A DNA stretch of 61,458 nt, taken from contig NZ_JABERD010000035.1 in the NCBI RefSeq assembly GCF_013044505.1, forward strand, positions 1 through 61,458, in the 5' to 3' direction. Source of the DNA: Streptomyces sp. S3(2020) (GTDB lineage Bacteria > Actinomycetota > Actinomycetes > Streptomycetales > Streptomycetaceae). Below are positions 49,239 through 58,016 of the stretch, one piece after another. The translations under genes were made by a program, and so were the position numbers. The notes under the pieces were generated by a model. It saw only the letters and a list, made by a program, of their open reading frames with translations, did no database searches and was not told the DNA's origin. Within the stretch, counting starts at the first letter, position 1. Each line of letters begins with the position of its first letter.

Positions 49239-50254
49239 TCGGCAGCCATCTCACGGGGCAGGCCGACAACGAACTCCGCTCTCCTACGGTTGGCTGCCCG
49301 TGACGAACACAAAGCTGTGCTCACGGATGCCGACGGCATTCGCCAGGTTTCGCCACCCTCCACGAACCGCTCATCAGGCAGTTCTAAACGATCTACGTTC
49401 GATGAGTCCCACGCCACCCCTCAACGCCATGTCTCACCCGGGTTCTTCGCCATGATCTTGATCATGGTTCCGGCTCGGAAGCTTGCCGCTCCCGGTGACT
49501 TGGGGTTTCCTCGTCAGAGGGCCGAAAGGTTCCCTGCGTACGCATAGGGCCTGGCTCCGGGCGACACCCCGAAGCCAGGCTCCCGTGCGGGGCTACAGGC
49601 GGGCCCGGCCGAATAGGTAGCGGTCGGGCTCGCTTGCCGCCCCAGCCGTCGTCCGGACCCCCCTGGCGCATCACACAAAGTGCTCGACACACCCCGCGAT
49701 GGCACTGACCGCCGTAAGAATCAGGGCCGCCAGCTGAACCCAGTCCGGTAACTGGCTTCGCCTGCGGCATCGTCTTCTTCGTGTCGATCGCTCCATCTGA
49801 TCCGATCTCCCATCTCTCAACGTTCCCAACAGCGTTGGGACCCGCCCGATTCAGGCGGGCGCGTGGGGAGAGACGCATCGGACCCCCGCAAGTTAACCGG
49901 CGCCCCAGTAGCGCAAGCGATGGTTTTGGGGTGGCGAAGCTTGGCGAACGCACGCACACCGACGAGACCTGAGCGGCACTAGAGACGGCGACCTCCGCAT
50001 CCCGAAGCGGATTGGGGCGCGACTCGCCGTTTCGATGGCACCGTGGCCCCTGCCGCGCCGACTGACGCCTGTCCGCCGGACGAGGATTTCGGGCACCCCC
50101 CTCGGCTACGTGTTCACCAAGCCACTGAAGCGGCTGCTGGAAGACACGGGGGTCCGCAACGCCCGGCACACAGCCACCAGGACAAGGACGCTCGACGACA
50201 ACGTCGAAGGGCCCCATGCAACCAGAACTGCAACCACCGGGGTTCAGTTCCCGC
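49239..50254. other. 1.0-kb stretch without an intact gene, structured and decayed
   Basis: No frame has convincing codon use. Visible structure: a palindrome CCATGATC-TT-GATCATGG (49450-49467); a long hairpin with GCCTGGCT / AGCCAGGC arms (49549-49580); consecutive hairpins TCCCAAC-AGC-GTTGGGA (49824-49840) and CCCGCC / GGCGGG (49841-49859); and a sequence near 49933-49952 (GTGGCGAAGCTTGGCGAACG) that resembles the reverse complement of 49338-49359. An integrase remnant lies at 50100-50165. The whole looks like the residue of one or more mobile elements. Confidence 0.5.
50100..50165 (+). pseudogene. Tyrosine-integrase C-terminal remnant
   Basis: The plus strand reads LGYVFTKPLKRLLEDTGVRN followed by ARHTA. 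In Streptomyces integrases these pieces come from YVFTTP...(gap)...LLKRAGVRDARLHDARHTAA, so the R-x-x-R/HxxR region is present but about 30 residues are missing inside. Sequence after it (about 50205-50240, CAACCAGAACTGCAACC) also resembles integrase 3' ends. A decayed integrative element is inferred. Confidence 0.5.
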
Positions 50255-51676
50255 TCACGTCCTGAGCCAGGCGCCGAGCAGTTCTTCGGGGCCGTACACC
50301 GCCTGAAGGCCGGAACAACCGACCCCGTTGCGGGAGACCGCCACGAGCGGCACCGGCTCGTCGGTGATCGCCGCCCGGTGCTTCTGCAGTGCGGCCAGGT
50401 CGTGGCTGTCGAACGCGGAGTTCTCGAGCCACTTGACCGAGCCGAGGAAGAGCAACTGCTTGGCCACTGGTTGCCGGTCGGCGCCCACCAAGTCGATTTC
50501 GACGTCGTTGCTGCGGGTCCAGTACCCGCCGATCGCGGGGGCGGCGGGCAGGAGCCCGTCCGGCAGGAGACGGGCGAGGGATTCCCGCACCAGGGGCTCG
50601 ATGGCGCGGCCCCGCCAGCTCGTCCACCGCTCCTGGATGCGGCTCAGCGTGAGATCCCCCCGCATCCGTTCGATCTCCGCCATGTGCGGATCCAGAAACG
50701 TGAGCCAGAACCGCAGGTAGGGGTCTGCCACCCGGTAGCGGCGTTCCTTCGACGGCCTCAGTGAGAGGGGAAGTTCGGCGGCCACGACCCGTTTCCCGGT
50801 CAGCACGTCGGTGGCTCGGGTGAGAGTGGTGTGGGCGATGCCGCCGGCCGCGCGCGCGATGTTGGTGAAGGTCCGCTCTCCGGATCCGATGGCCCGCAGT
50901 ACCTCCCTGCTCATCGCCTGCGGTGGAAACTCCGCGGCCATTGAGCGTTCGGCGGAGACCAGCAGGGCCGAGATGGGGTTGTCCAGCGAGTCGCGGAGGA
51001 ACTCCCAGACGTCGGCCCCGGCCTGCCACTCCGCGCAGATCAGGGGGAGACCCCCGGTGACCAGCGCGGCGTCGAACGCGGCCGCCGGAGACAGACCGAG
51101 CATCTCGCCGATGTCGGCGGGGTTCAGGGGGCCGACGATCATTTCCCGCCCCCGCTGGTGAAAGGGGCGGTCGTAGCTGTTCAGCGCCTCCATCATCGAC
51201 AGATCGGACCCGACCAGGAGGAGAAGTACCGGCTTTCGGCTGAGCAGCCGGTCCCATGCCCGCTGGAGCATGCCCTCGAAGGCGTCGATGCGGTCCATGA
51301 GATACGGAACCTCGTCGATGACCACCACGCTCGGGGTGTCGTCGGGAAGCATTTCCGCGAGCAGCCTCAAGGCCGCGTTCCACTGCGCCGGGGTTTCCTC
51401 GGAGAACAGTTCCCGCTCCGGCAGGTTGGATCTGGCGACGGCGTCGAGCAGCTCCGTCAGTTCGTCCTCCGCCGTGCCGCCCGCAGCGGTGAAGAAGAGG
51501 TACGGAGTGTCGGTACGCCGGAGGAACTCCTCGACGAGGCTGGACTTGCCGACTCGCCGTCTTCCCCGCATGAGGACGCACTGCCCCGGCTTCGCCGACC
51601 CGACGGCATCACGGACCGCCCGCAAGGCGTTGCCGAGCACGCTCAGCTCGCGATCCCGCCCGATGAAGCGACGCAC
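50255..51676 (-). CDS. AAA ATPase with C-terminal DUF234 nuclease-like domain
   Basis: 473 aa, GTG 51676 with GGGAGG 6 bp upstream. The archaeal-type ATPase domain (about 1-230) has Walker A GRRRVGKSS (38-46) and Walker B VVVIDEVPYL (D121/E122). A winged-helix linker follows (about 255-305, FTNIARAAGGIAHTTLTRATDVL). The C-terminal DUF234 domain (about 320-470) shows PD-(D/E)xK-like residues E359, D391/E393/D395 (DVEIDLVG) and K415 (GSVKW). Such proteins are common in archaea and sporadic in bacteria, and their role is unknown. The perfect palindrome at 51689-51724 abuts the ribosome binding site. Neighbouring integrase debris suggests horizontal acquisition. Confidence 0.85.
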   Translation of the reverse strand: MRRFIGRDRELSVLGNALRAVRDAVGSAKPGQCVLMRGRRRVGKSSLVEEFLRRTDTPYLFFTAAGGTAEDELTELLDAVARSNLPERELFSEETPAQWNAALRLLAEMLPDDTPSVVVIDEVPYLMDRIDAFEGMLQRAWDRLLSRKPVLLLLVGSDLSMMEALNSYDRPFHQRGREMIVGPLNPADIGEMLGLSPAAAFDAALVTGGLPLICAEWQAGADVWEFLRDSLDNPISALLVSAERSMAAEFPPQAMSREVLRAIGSGERTFTNIARAAGGIAHTTLTRATDVLTGKRVVAAELPLSLRPSKERRYRVADPYLRFWLTFLDPHMAEIERMRGDLTLSRIQERWTSWRGRAIEPLVRESLARLLPDGLLPAAPAIGGYWTRSNDVEIDLVGADRQPVAKQLLFLGSVKWLENSAFDSHDLAALQKHRAAITDEPVPLVAVSRNGVGCSGLQAVYGPEELLGAWLRT

Positions 51677-51688
51677 AGCAAGCCTCCC

Positions 51689-51724
51689 GATAGGGATAGT
51701 ATCGGCAGAGATACTATCCCTATC
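51689..51724. promoter_or_regulatory. Perfect 15-bp palindrome upstream of the DUF234 ATPase gene
   Basis: Arms GATAGGGATAGTATC (51689-51703) and GATACTATCCCTATC (51710-51724) with centre GGCAGA. On the minus strand the left arm ends immediately before GGGAGG, the ribosome binding site of the ATPase gene. The element is strikingly AT-rich for this genome and also ends 16 bp before the stop of the upstream helicase-like gene. Operator, attenuator hairpin or recombination site are all possible. Confidence 0.75.
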
Positions 51725-51739
51725 GATACCATCTTTCCT

Positions 51740-54175
51740 TCATTCGGGCACGGGGCTCATGACGCCGTGGATGCGGGAGAGGGTGAAGACGCGATCGTCC
51801 TCTCGCAGGTGGCACCAGGCTTCGAGGTAGGGCGGGTCGAGTTCGAGGCGGCTGAGGGTGCGTACCGTCCGATTCCCCGAGGCGGCGACGTAGTCGACGG
51901 TGATGGGCGCGCCGGCATCGATGGCGTGGGCGAGCTGGCGGACATCGCTGTACGGCAGGCGCTTCGCCCACGTTGCGACGATCTCCTCGGTGTCCGTGGC
52001 GAAGGGTGCTCCTCCGTCGAACGGCGCGGGGTCCGGAGGTGTCGGCGGGGCGGCCAGCAGCTGGGTCGCCAAGGTGATCGGGTCGACCGGGGTGGGGTTC
52101 CGCGCACCGCCTGTGGCAGTGCCCCGGCTCCTGCCGCTCGCGTCGGCCCCGCGCGGAGCAGGCACCGGCGCGGCGACCCGCCGAGGCCGGGTCTTCTCGA
52201 CCCGTACCGTGCCCTCGGCCGTCTCGGCGACGGGGGCGTATCCCTCGGCCCGGAGCGTGGCGAGGGTCGTGTCGAGCGGACTGCGGCTGATCAGCACCGT
52301 GGGCGCCAACTGCCGGAGCCCAAGCCCCGCGAGCCTGCGGTGGGCGGCGAGTTCGGCCAGGAGAGCGGGTTCGTCGCCGTGGATGACGCAGGTGACGGGG
52401 GTGACGCGCACCCGGCCGTGGCCGCGTGCGGTATCGGCGATCAGGTAGGACAGCGGCTGCGGCAGGGGCCCGGCGGCGACAGCGGCCAGATCGGCCGTGA
52501 CGTCGTCGCAGAGACGGCCGGCGTCCAGTGCCCGGCGGATGCTGCCGGCACTGAACCGCCACACCGAAGCCGTACCGCTGGTCTCCCGGTCGGCGACGGA
52601 GTCCAGCAGCGAGGCCAGCCGCGCGGACGGCGTGCCGGTGACGACGGCGGTGAGATCGGCGCCGATCCGTGCCGTCGCGGTGGCCGAGGACAGCAGTCGT
52701 CGGCACTCCCTGCCCAGCGCCTCCGTGTCGCCGTTCCGCAGATGGATACCGAAAGCGGACAGAGCGCCGCGAGCGAGTACGCCGAGAATTTCGGCCTCAC
52801 GGATCACGGTGGCGAACGGTGTTCCGTCCTGGGGCGATGAGTGGGTGAGCGGGCGGTGCCAGGTGATCAGGGGACCCAGATCCGAGGTGACCGTCGCGCC
52901 CTGCCCCGCCGGAAGCTGTCCGGCTGCGTCCAACAGCCCGTCGCGAGCCTGCACGCAGCCATTGCAGGGCGGTGCTCCCGCGAGAGCGGGAAGCGCCTTG
53001 TTGTCCTCGTCGCGCGACTCGGTCGGGGTGAGCGGCAGGCTCCGCCATGCCTGGAGCAGTACCGCGAACTGCTCCGGGGGTTCCTGCTCCGCCCAGGCGT
53101 CGTACGCCTCGGTGGGCGCCACGCGGTCGCCGTCCCGGCCCAGGAGCCCGGCGGCGTACGCCGTCTCAAGAGCAAGGCGTACGACGGCGTCGTCGGCCTG
53201 TGCGGCCTTGCCGATGCGGGCCAGTTCACGCGCCCCTATCCCGCCGGACTTCAGTCGGGTCGGCGCGGTGCCCGAGCAGGTCGACAGGACCGAGACGGCA
53301 CGTGACGCGAACGCCGTGGCCGCGGCCGACGCCTCGTGATCCACCTCGGCCGGGGTGACGGAGGCCGAGGGCACGGAAGGCGGTACGGGGTCGAACGGGG
53401 CATGCCAGCCGGGTCCGCGCAGCGCGAACGCGACCTCGGCGGGCATACGGGCCGGCTCGTGGCGATGACGGTCCTGGATCAGCAGCCCCCGCTCCAGCGC
53501 CCATCGCTCGTCCGGCGCGAGACCGGGGCCGGGAGCGCCGAACACGATGAACCGCGGCTGCCCCGGCACGCCCTCCGCGCGGCGTTCGAGCAGCTTCCGG
53601 GCCGCCGCAGGAGCTTTCGCGACCAGTGGGACGACCTGTTCCGGGTCGCTGTGATGTGCCACCAGTGCGGCCAGACGCTGCGGCTTGGTACCCGGCGGCT
53701 TGATGCCCAGGGCCGCCAGCATGCCGCGCAGCTCCTCGGAGGTCACGCCCGCGAGCAGCTGCTCCAGCGGCGCATCCAGTCCCAGGGGCGCGTCCCACGC
53801 CTGGCGCAGTGGTCCGGCGGTACGGAGTCCACCCGCGCCGTCCGGCCAGACCAGGGCCTGATCGGCCAGTGCTTCCAGTACGACGTCCAGTTGGCGGGCG
53901 GTCTCGTCGTCCGTAGCCCCCAGCACCCCTGCCAGTGCCTTGCGTGACGCGGGTGCGTCCAGCGCCGCCAGCGCCTCGGCCACCTGAAGGTGCGGCAGCG
54001 CGAGCCGAGGCAGCACCAGCGCCACCGACCCGGGCCGCTGAAGACGGTCCGCCAGTTCCCCCACCGAGCGCGGCTCCGGAGGAGACACGGCGTCCTTCCG
54101 CGCTTCGAGCACGCGAGCCAGCCGAGAGCCGTCGAGACCGCCCAGCCATGTCGCCAGCGTCGATCGGGACTTCAT
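51740..54175 (-). CDS. Helicase_C_3/WYL-type conserved actinobacterial protein
   Basis: 811 aa. ATG 54175 (MKSRSTLATWLGGLDGSRL) fits the usual N-terminus; upstream in-frame sequence is not conserved-looking. The N-terminal half has winged-helix-like segments (LADRLQRPGSVALVLPRLALPHLQVAEALAALD). The centre matches the helicase C-terminal-like domain PF13625 (RVTPVTCVIHGDEPALLAELAAHRRLAGLGLRQLAPTVLIS). The last 80 residues look like a WYL domain (ITVDYVAASGNRTVRTLSRLELDPPYLEAWCHLREDDRVFTLSRIHGV). It lacks Walker motifs, so it is not itself a helicase. In actinobacteria it usually accompanies an XPB helicase, absent from this window. Confidence 0.82.
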   Translation of the reverse strand: MKSRSTLATWLGGLDGSRLARVLEARKDAVSPPEPRSVGELADRLQRPGSVALVLPRLALPHLQVAEALAALDAPASRKALAGVLGATDDETARQLDVVLEALADQALVWPDGAGGLRTAGPLRQAWDAPLGLDAPLEQLLAGVTSEELRGMLAALGIKPPGTKPQRLAALVAHHSDPEQVVPLVAKAPAAARKLLERRAEGVPGQPRFIVFGAPGPGLAPDERWALERGLLIQDRHRHEPARMPAEVAFALRGPGWHAPFDPVPPSVPSASVTPAEVDHEASAAATAFASRAVSVLSTCSGTAPTRLKSGGIGARELARIGKAAQADDAVVRLALETAYAAGLLGRDGDRVAPTEAYDAWAEQEPPEQFAVLLQAWRSLPLTPTESRDEDNKALPALAGAPPCNGCVQARDGLLDAAGQLPAGQGATVTSDLGPLITWHRPLTHSSPQDGTPFATVIREAEILGVLARGALSAFGIHLRNGDTEALGRECRRLLSSATATARIGADLTAVVTGTPSARLASLLDSVADRETSGTASVWRFSAGSIRRALDAGRLCDDVTADLAAVAAGPLPQPLSYLIADTARGHGRVRVTPVTCVIHGDEPALLAELAAHRRLAGLGLRQLAPTVLISRSPLDTTLATLRAEGYAPVAETAEGTVRVEKTRPRRVAAPVPAPRGADASGRSRGTATGGARNPTPVDPITLATQLLAAPPTPPDPAPFDGGAPFATDTEEIVATWAKRLPYSDVRQLAHAIDAGAPITVDYVAASGNRTVRTLSRLELDPPYLEAWCHLREDDRVFTLSRIHGVMSPVPE

Positions 54176-54625
54176 GGGGGTGCACCTCGTCAGACCGGGG
54201 AGTCGCAGTGGGGCGGGAGGCTCGGCGCCGGGTTTCAAGAATGGCGTACCTCCATGGTCGGCGGGTGCCGCATCAGGGCAAGTTCCTCCCAAGGGGCGTT
54301 GGCGGCTTGTGGCCTGCCTCGCCCCCGGCGCCGGTGTGTCCGAGGACCCCGCGTGCGGCAGCATGAACGCCGGCGTCGGGCAGTGGCTCACCGCGTCAGC
54401 GGCGCGGCGCCCTCCTCCTACCGGGTCTCCCCGGGCGCGAGGCTGGGACGGGCCGCCAGTACCGAGATCACCGCCGATAAGGACGGCACCGTCTGGGTCA
54501 GCGGAGCCGCCACCGCCTGCATCGCGGCACCATCACCCTCTGACCGCCCCGCCGCCCGCGCTCCCGCCGCAGTTGGCGGAGCGCGGGCCGCCCCGCGTCG
54601 GCCCGCAGCCGTCGGGAGTGGATCG
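54176..54625. other. 450-bp stretch with no intact gene
   Basis: Lies between the start of the helicase-like gene (-) and the stop of the Lrp gene (-). It holds the promoter of the former near 54180-54300 (no clear hexamers) and a plus-strand phzF remnant at 54311-54541. Confidence 0.5.
54311..54541 (+). pseudogene. PhzF-family epimerase remnant
   Basis: The plus strand reads VACLAPGAGVSEDPACGSMN then AGVGQWLTA, which carries the PhzF signature EDPACGS. About nt 54395-54412 coding continues one frame back as SYRVSPGARLGRAASTEITA and DKDGTVWVSGAATACIA. A second missing base near 54527 would restore the normal ending GTITL-stop at 54541. The N-terminal two thirds are absent. It is thus a 5'-truncated, twice frameshifted copy of a PhzF-like isomerase gene. 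Confidence 0.7.
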
Positions 54626-55069
54626 TCATGTGGTGTCGGGGGAGAGCGTCTTCATGGTGACGTAGCTGGTCACCGTGGCCACACCGGGCAGGGCGGCCAG
54701 CTGGTTGGCGTGGAAGTCCTCGTAGGCGGGCAGGTCGGCGACCTCGACCTGGAGGAGGTAGTCGAAGTTGCCGGTGATGTGGTGACAGGCGACCACCTCG
54801 GGCAACTGTGTGATCCCACGCTCGAACGCGACGACGTCCGCCCGGGTGTGCCGCATCAGCCGTACCCCGGCGAACACCCGCAGACCGCGGCCGACCGCGG
54901 CGGGATCGATCAGCGCCCGGTAGCCACGGATGACCCCGGCTTCCTCCAGCTGCCGCACGCGCCGCAGGCAGGGCGACGGCGACAGCCCGACCCGGGCGGC
55001 CAGCTCGTTGTTGCTGATCCGGCCATTGCTTTCGAGTACGGCCAGGATCGACCGGTCCACCTCGTCCAT
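54626..55069 (-). CDS. Lrp/AsnC-family regulator
   Basis: 147 aa. HTH at about 4-55 (DRSILAVLESNGRISNNELAARVGLSPSPCLRRVRQLEEAGVIRGY) and a RAM ligand-binding domain (about 65-142; VVACHHITGNFDYLLQVEVADLPAYEDF). Lrp proteins form octamers that sense amino acids. The divergent gene encodes a sulfur-amino-acid lyase-type enzyme, followed by an amino-acid permease, so those are the probable targets; the paired half-sites at 55073-55088 and 55124-55139 fit this. Confidence 0.92.
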   Translation of the reverse strand: MDEVDRSILAVLESNGRISNNELAARVGLSPSPCLRRVRQLEEAGVIRGYRALIDPAAVGRGLRVFAGVRLMRHTRADVVAFERGITQLPEVVACHHITGNFDYLLQVEVADLPAYEDFHANQLAALPGVATVTSYVTMKTLSPDTT

Positions 55070-55072
55070 GGC

Positions 55073-55139
55073 GGCAGATTATTGCGCCTGGCAGCGGAGT
55101 ACCACAATCACGAACCCGCAGTGAGCGCAATTTGCTGCC
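55073..55139. promoter_or_regulatory. Lrp operator candidate in the divergent promoter
   Basis: GGCAGATTATTGCGCC (55073-55088) and, on the other strand, GGCAGCAAATTGCGCT (55139-55124) agree at 12 of 16 positions and face each other with 35 bp between them. They lie between the Lrp start (55069) and the PLP enzyme start (55223). Confidence 0.6.
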
Positions 55140-55222
55140 AAAGTTGCCGTGATCAGTCCATTTCTGAGTGACGGTCGCCCACGCTTCATGGCATCACCCC
55201 CAACGGTCCACGGAGGGCAGCC

Positions 55223-56407
55223 ATGCCGGGCAAGAGCACCATCACCGTCCACGCCGATCGCGAGATCCATCCCAGCCGCGCCGTGGCACCGCCCATCTAC
55301 CAGACGGCGGCGTTCTGGTCCGGGGACGGCGAGACGTTCGCGCAGGGCGCCGTCGAACCGCGGGGCAAGGACTTCTACACCCGCTTCGGCAACCCCAACC
55401 ACGCACAGGTCGCAGCCGTCGTCGCGGAGCTGGAGGGCACCGAGGCGGCCATGGTCACCGCGTCCGGGATGGCCGCCCTCACCACCACCGTCCTCGCCCT
55501 GGTCTCCGCCGGCGACCATGTGATCGGGCAGAAGTCCACCTACGGCGGCACCGGCTCGGTGCTGATGAACCTGCTCCCGCGCCTCGGTGTGTCCACCACC
55601 CAGGTCGACCAGACCGACCCGGAGGCGTTCGCGAAGGCGCTGACCCCCAAGACCCGGCTGATCCTGGTGGAGACGCCGAGTAATCCGCTGCTGCAGATCA
55701 CCGACCTGCGGGCCGTCGCCGACCTGGCCCGCGCGCACAATGTGCTGACCGTGGCGGACAACACCTTCGCCACCCCGCTCAACCAGCGGCCGACGGAGTT
55801 CGGTATCGACCTGGTCTGGCACAGCGCGACCAAGTACCTCAACGGCCACTCGGATGTCTCCGCCGGAGTGCTGGCCGGCCCGGCGGAGATCCTGAACCAG
55901 GTCTGGGACGTCGGCCTGCTCACCGGCGCGACTCTCGGCCCCATCGACGCCTGGCTGCTGCTGCGCGGGATGCGCACCCTGCCCCTGCGCGTGCCCCGGC
56001 ACAACGCCAACGGCCAAGCCCTCGCCGAGGCGCTGAACGAGCATCCCGCCGTGGCGAAGGTGCACTATCCCGGTCTGGCGTCCCACCCTCAGCACAAGCT
56101 GGCGGCCGACCAGATGAGCGGTTTCGGCGGGGTGCTCGGCATCGAGTTCGCCGGCGGTTTCGAGATGGCCGACGCCTTCCTCGGCAAGCTGCGCTACTCC
56201 CTGCGCTCGGCCAGCCTCGGCGGCGTGGAGTCCCTGGCCGTGCACCCGGCGTCCATGTGGCGCGGGATGCTCAGCGAGGACCAGATCGCCGAGTCGGTTC
56301 CGCTGGGCCTGGTCCGGCTGGCTGCGGGCACCGAGGACACCGCCGACCTGGTCGCCGACGCGCTCGCCGCCGCCGACGCCGTACACACCACGGCAGCGAC
56401 TGCCTGA
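55223..56407 (+). CDS. Cys/Met-metabolism PLP enzyme (methionine gamma-lyase / cystathionine gamma-synthase family)
   Basis: 394 aa, ribosome binding site GGAGGG. PLP lysine K204 in SATKYLNGHSD; YTRFGNPN, MVTASGMAALTTT, VETPSNPLLQITDL and VADNTFATP are the family blocks; SLGGVESLAVHPASM is the substrate-binding C-terminus. Lrp control and a following amino-acid permease favour a catabolic gamma-lyase over a biosynthetic enzyme. The Cys typical of methionine gamma-lyases near YG-x-T is not seen (KSTYGGT), so another sulfur amino acid or homoserine derivative may be used. Confidence 0.9.
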   Translation: MPGKSTITVHADREIHPSRAVAPPIYQTAAFWSGDGETFAQGAVEPRGKDFYTRFGNPNHAQVAAVVAELEGTEAAMVTASGMAALTTTVLALVSAGDHVIGQKSTYGGTGSVLMNLLPRLGVSTTQVDQTDPEAFAKALTPKTRLILVETPSNPLLQITDLRAVADLARAHNVLTVADNTFATPLNQRPTEFGIDLVWHSATKYLNGHSDVSAGVLAGPAEILNQVWDVGLLTGATLGPIDAWLLLRGMRTLPLRVPRHNANGQALAEALNEHPAVAKVHYPGLASHPQHKLAADQMSGFGGVLGIEFAGGFEMADAFLGKLRYSLRSASLGGVESLAVHPASMWRGMLSEDQIAESVPLGLVRLAAGTEDTADLVADALAAADAVHTTAATA

Positions 56408-56532
56408 ACCACCCGGAGAAAAGCCGGTCACACGGTGCGGCGACGCCATCCATGGGTGTGCCCACGTGACCGGCGCGGTTCTCGACAACACCGGCCCTTG
56501 CGCCCAGCAGCTCAATGAAGAGGTGCACCTCC

Positions 56533-57960
56533 ATGTCCAACCCGCCAAACCGTCGCCTCGCCGACCCCACCCCCGCTCACCCAACCGCCGACGGTCCGCC
56601 CCGCAGCGGCACCTCGCTCGCTCGTGGGCTCAAGCAGCGTCACCTGTCGATGATCGCCCTCGGCGGTGTCATCGGCGCGGGCCTGTTCGTCGGCTCCGGT
56701 GCCGGCATCGCGGCGGCCGGACCGTCGATCGTCGTCGCCTACGCGCTGTCCGGCGTGCTTGTCATGCTGGTGATGCGCATGCTCGGCGAGATGTCGGCGG
56801 CGAATCCGGCCTCCGGGTCGTTCTCGGTGCACGCCGAGCGGGCGATCGGGCCCTGGGCGGGCTTCACCGCCGGCTGGATGTTCTGGACGCTGCTGTGCGT
56901 GGGCGTGGCCGCCGAGGCGATCGGCGCGGCAAGCATCATGACCGGCTGGTTCCCGGGCACCCCGTCCTGGATGTGGGTCCTGCTGTTCATGACCGTGTTC
57001 TGCGGTACGAACCTCGCGGCGGTCCGCAATTTCGGAGAGTTCGAGTTCTGGTTCGCGGCACTGAAGGTCGGTGCGATCTCCCTCTTCCTGGTCCTGGGCG
57101 GCCTCGCGATCTTCGGCATACTGCCCGGCACGAACGCCCCCGGCACGGCGAACCTCACCGGCGACGGCGGCTTCCTGCCCCACGGCACGAACGGCCTGGT
57201 CATCGGCCTGCTCACCTCGGTCTTCGCCTACGGCGGCCTGGAGACGGTCACCATCGCCGCCGCCGAGTCCGAACACCCGGTCCGCGGCGTCGCCACAGCC
57301 GTACGTACCGCGATGTGGCGGATCGCCGTCTTCTACGTCGGATCCATGCTGGTCATCGTCACGCTGATCCCCTGGAGCGATCCCGCCGTCACTACCAGCG
57401 GCCCCTACGTGGCGGCCCTCGACCACCTCGACATCCCCGCCGCCGGCCAGCTCATGAACGTGATCGTGCTCATCGCCCTGCTGTCCGCGATGAACGCCAA
57501 CATCTACGGCTCCTCCCGCATGGCGTACTCCCTGACCGCCCGCGGCCACGGCCCGAAAACCCTCGGCAAGGTCTCCGCGGGAGTGCCGCGGCGCGCGGTG
57601 ATCGCCTCGTCCGCCTTCGGCTTCGTGGCCGTGCTGCTCAGCTACTGGTGGCCACAGACCGTCTTCACCTGGCTGCTCAACATGGTCGGCGCGGCCGTGC
57701 TCGTGGTCTGGGGCTTCATCGCCGCAGCCCAACTGCGGATGCGCCGACGCCTCGAGCGGGAGGCACCCGAGAAGCTGGTCGTGAAGATGTGGGCCTTCCC
57801 CGCTCTGACCTGGCTGGCGCTGGCCGGCGTACTGGCGATCCTCGCCCTCATGGCCCGTCAGGGCGACACCCGCGTGCAGCTGTACTTCACCGGCGGCCTG
57901 GCACTGGCGCTCTCCCTCGTCGGCTACCTGCGGCAGAGGGCCCTGACCGCCCGAGCCTGA
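56533..57960 (+). CDS. APC-family amino acid permease
   Basis: 475 aa, 12 helices, GABA-permease/AAT type: GLKQRHLSMIALGGVIGAGLFVGSG in helix 1, MRMLGEMSAANPASGSFSVHAERAIGPWAGF, and AESEHPVRGVATAVRTAMWRIAVFYVGS. ATG 56533 follows AGAGGTG; an in-frame ATG at 56515 is possible. It probably imports the substrate of the upstream PLP enzyme or of the amidohydrolase. Separated from the PLP gene by 125 bp. Confidence 0.92.
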   Translation: MSNPPNRRLADPTPAHPTADGPPRSGTSLARGLKQRHLSMIALGGVIGAGLFVGSGAGIAAAGPSIVVAYALSGVLVMLVMRMLGEMSAANPASGSFSVHAERAIGPWAGFTAGWMFWTLLCVGVAAEAIGAASIMTGWFPGTPSWMWVLLFMTVFCGTNLAAVRNFGEFEFWFAALKVGAISLFLVLGGLAIFGILPGTNAPGTANLTGDGGFLPHGTNGLVIGLLTSVFAYGGLETVTIAAAESEHPVRGVATAVRTAMWRIAVFYVGSMLVIVTLIPWSDPAVTTSGPYVAALDHLDIPAAGQLMNVIVLIALLSAMNANIYGSSRMAYSLTARGHGPKTLGKVSAGVPRRAVIASSAFGFVAVLLSYWWPQTVFTWLLNMVGAAVLVVWGFIAAAQLRMRRRLEREAPEKLVVKMWAFPALTWLALAGVLAILALMARQGDTRVQLYFTGGLALALSLVGYLRQRALTARA

Positions 57961-58016
57961 CCGTTCCACCCCGTGAACTTGATCAATCCGAAAACGTCTG
58001 TGAAGGAGTTCATCCG

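Noticed and set aside
49480..49620. Possible group II intron domain on the minus strand
   Set aside because: The long hairpin suggested it, but I could not find a convincing domain V (AGC triad and bulge), intron ends or a reverse-transcriptase gene; kept only as unexplained structure.
49462..50217. 251-residue minus-strand open frame in the gene-poor region
   Set aside because: No family motif, no ribosome binding site, irregular codon use, and it spans several hairpins.
56466..58016. N-terminal extension of the amidohydrolase through the APC permease gene
   Set aside because: Arg/His-rich shadow of the permease; ATG 58017 has a good ribosome binding site and the family start.
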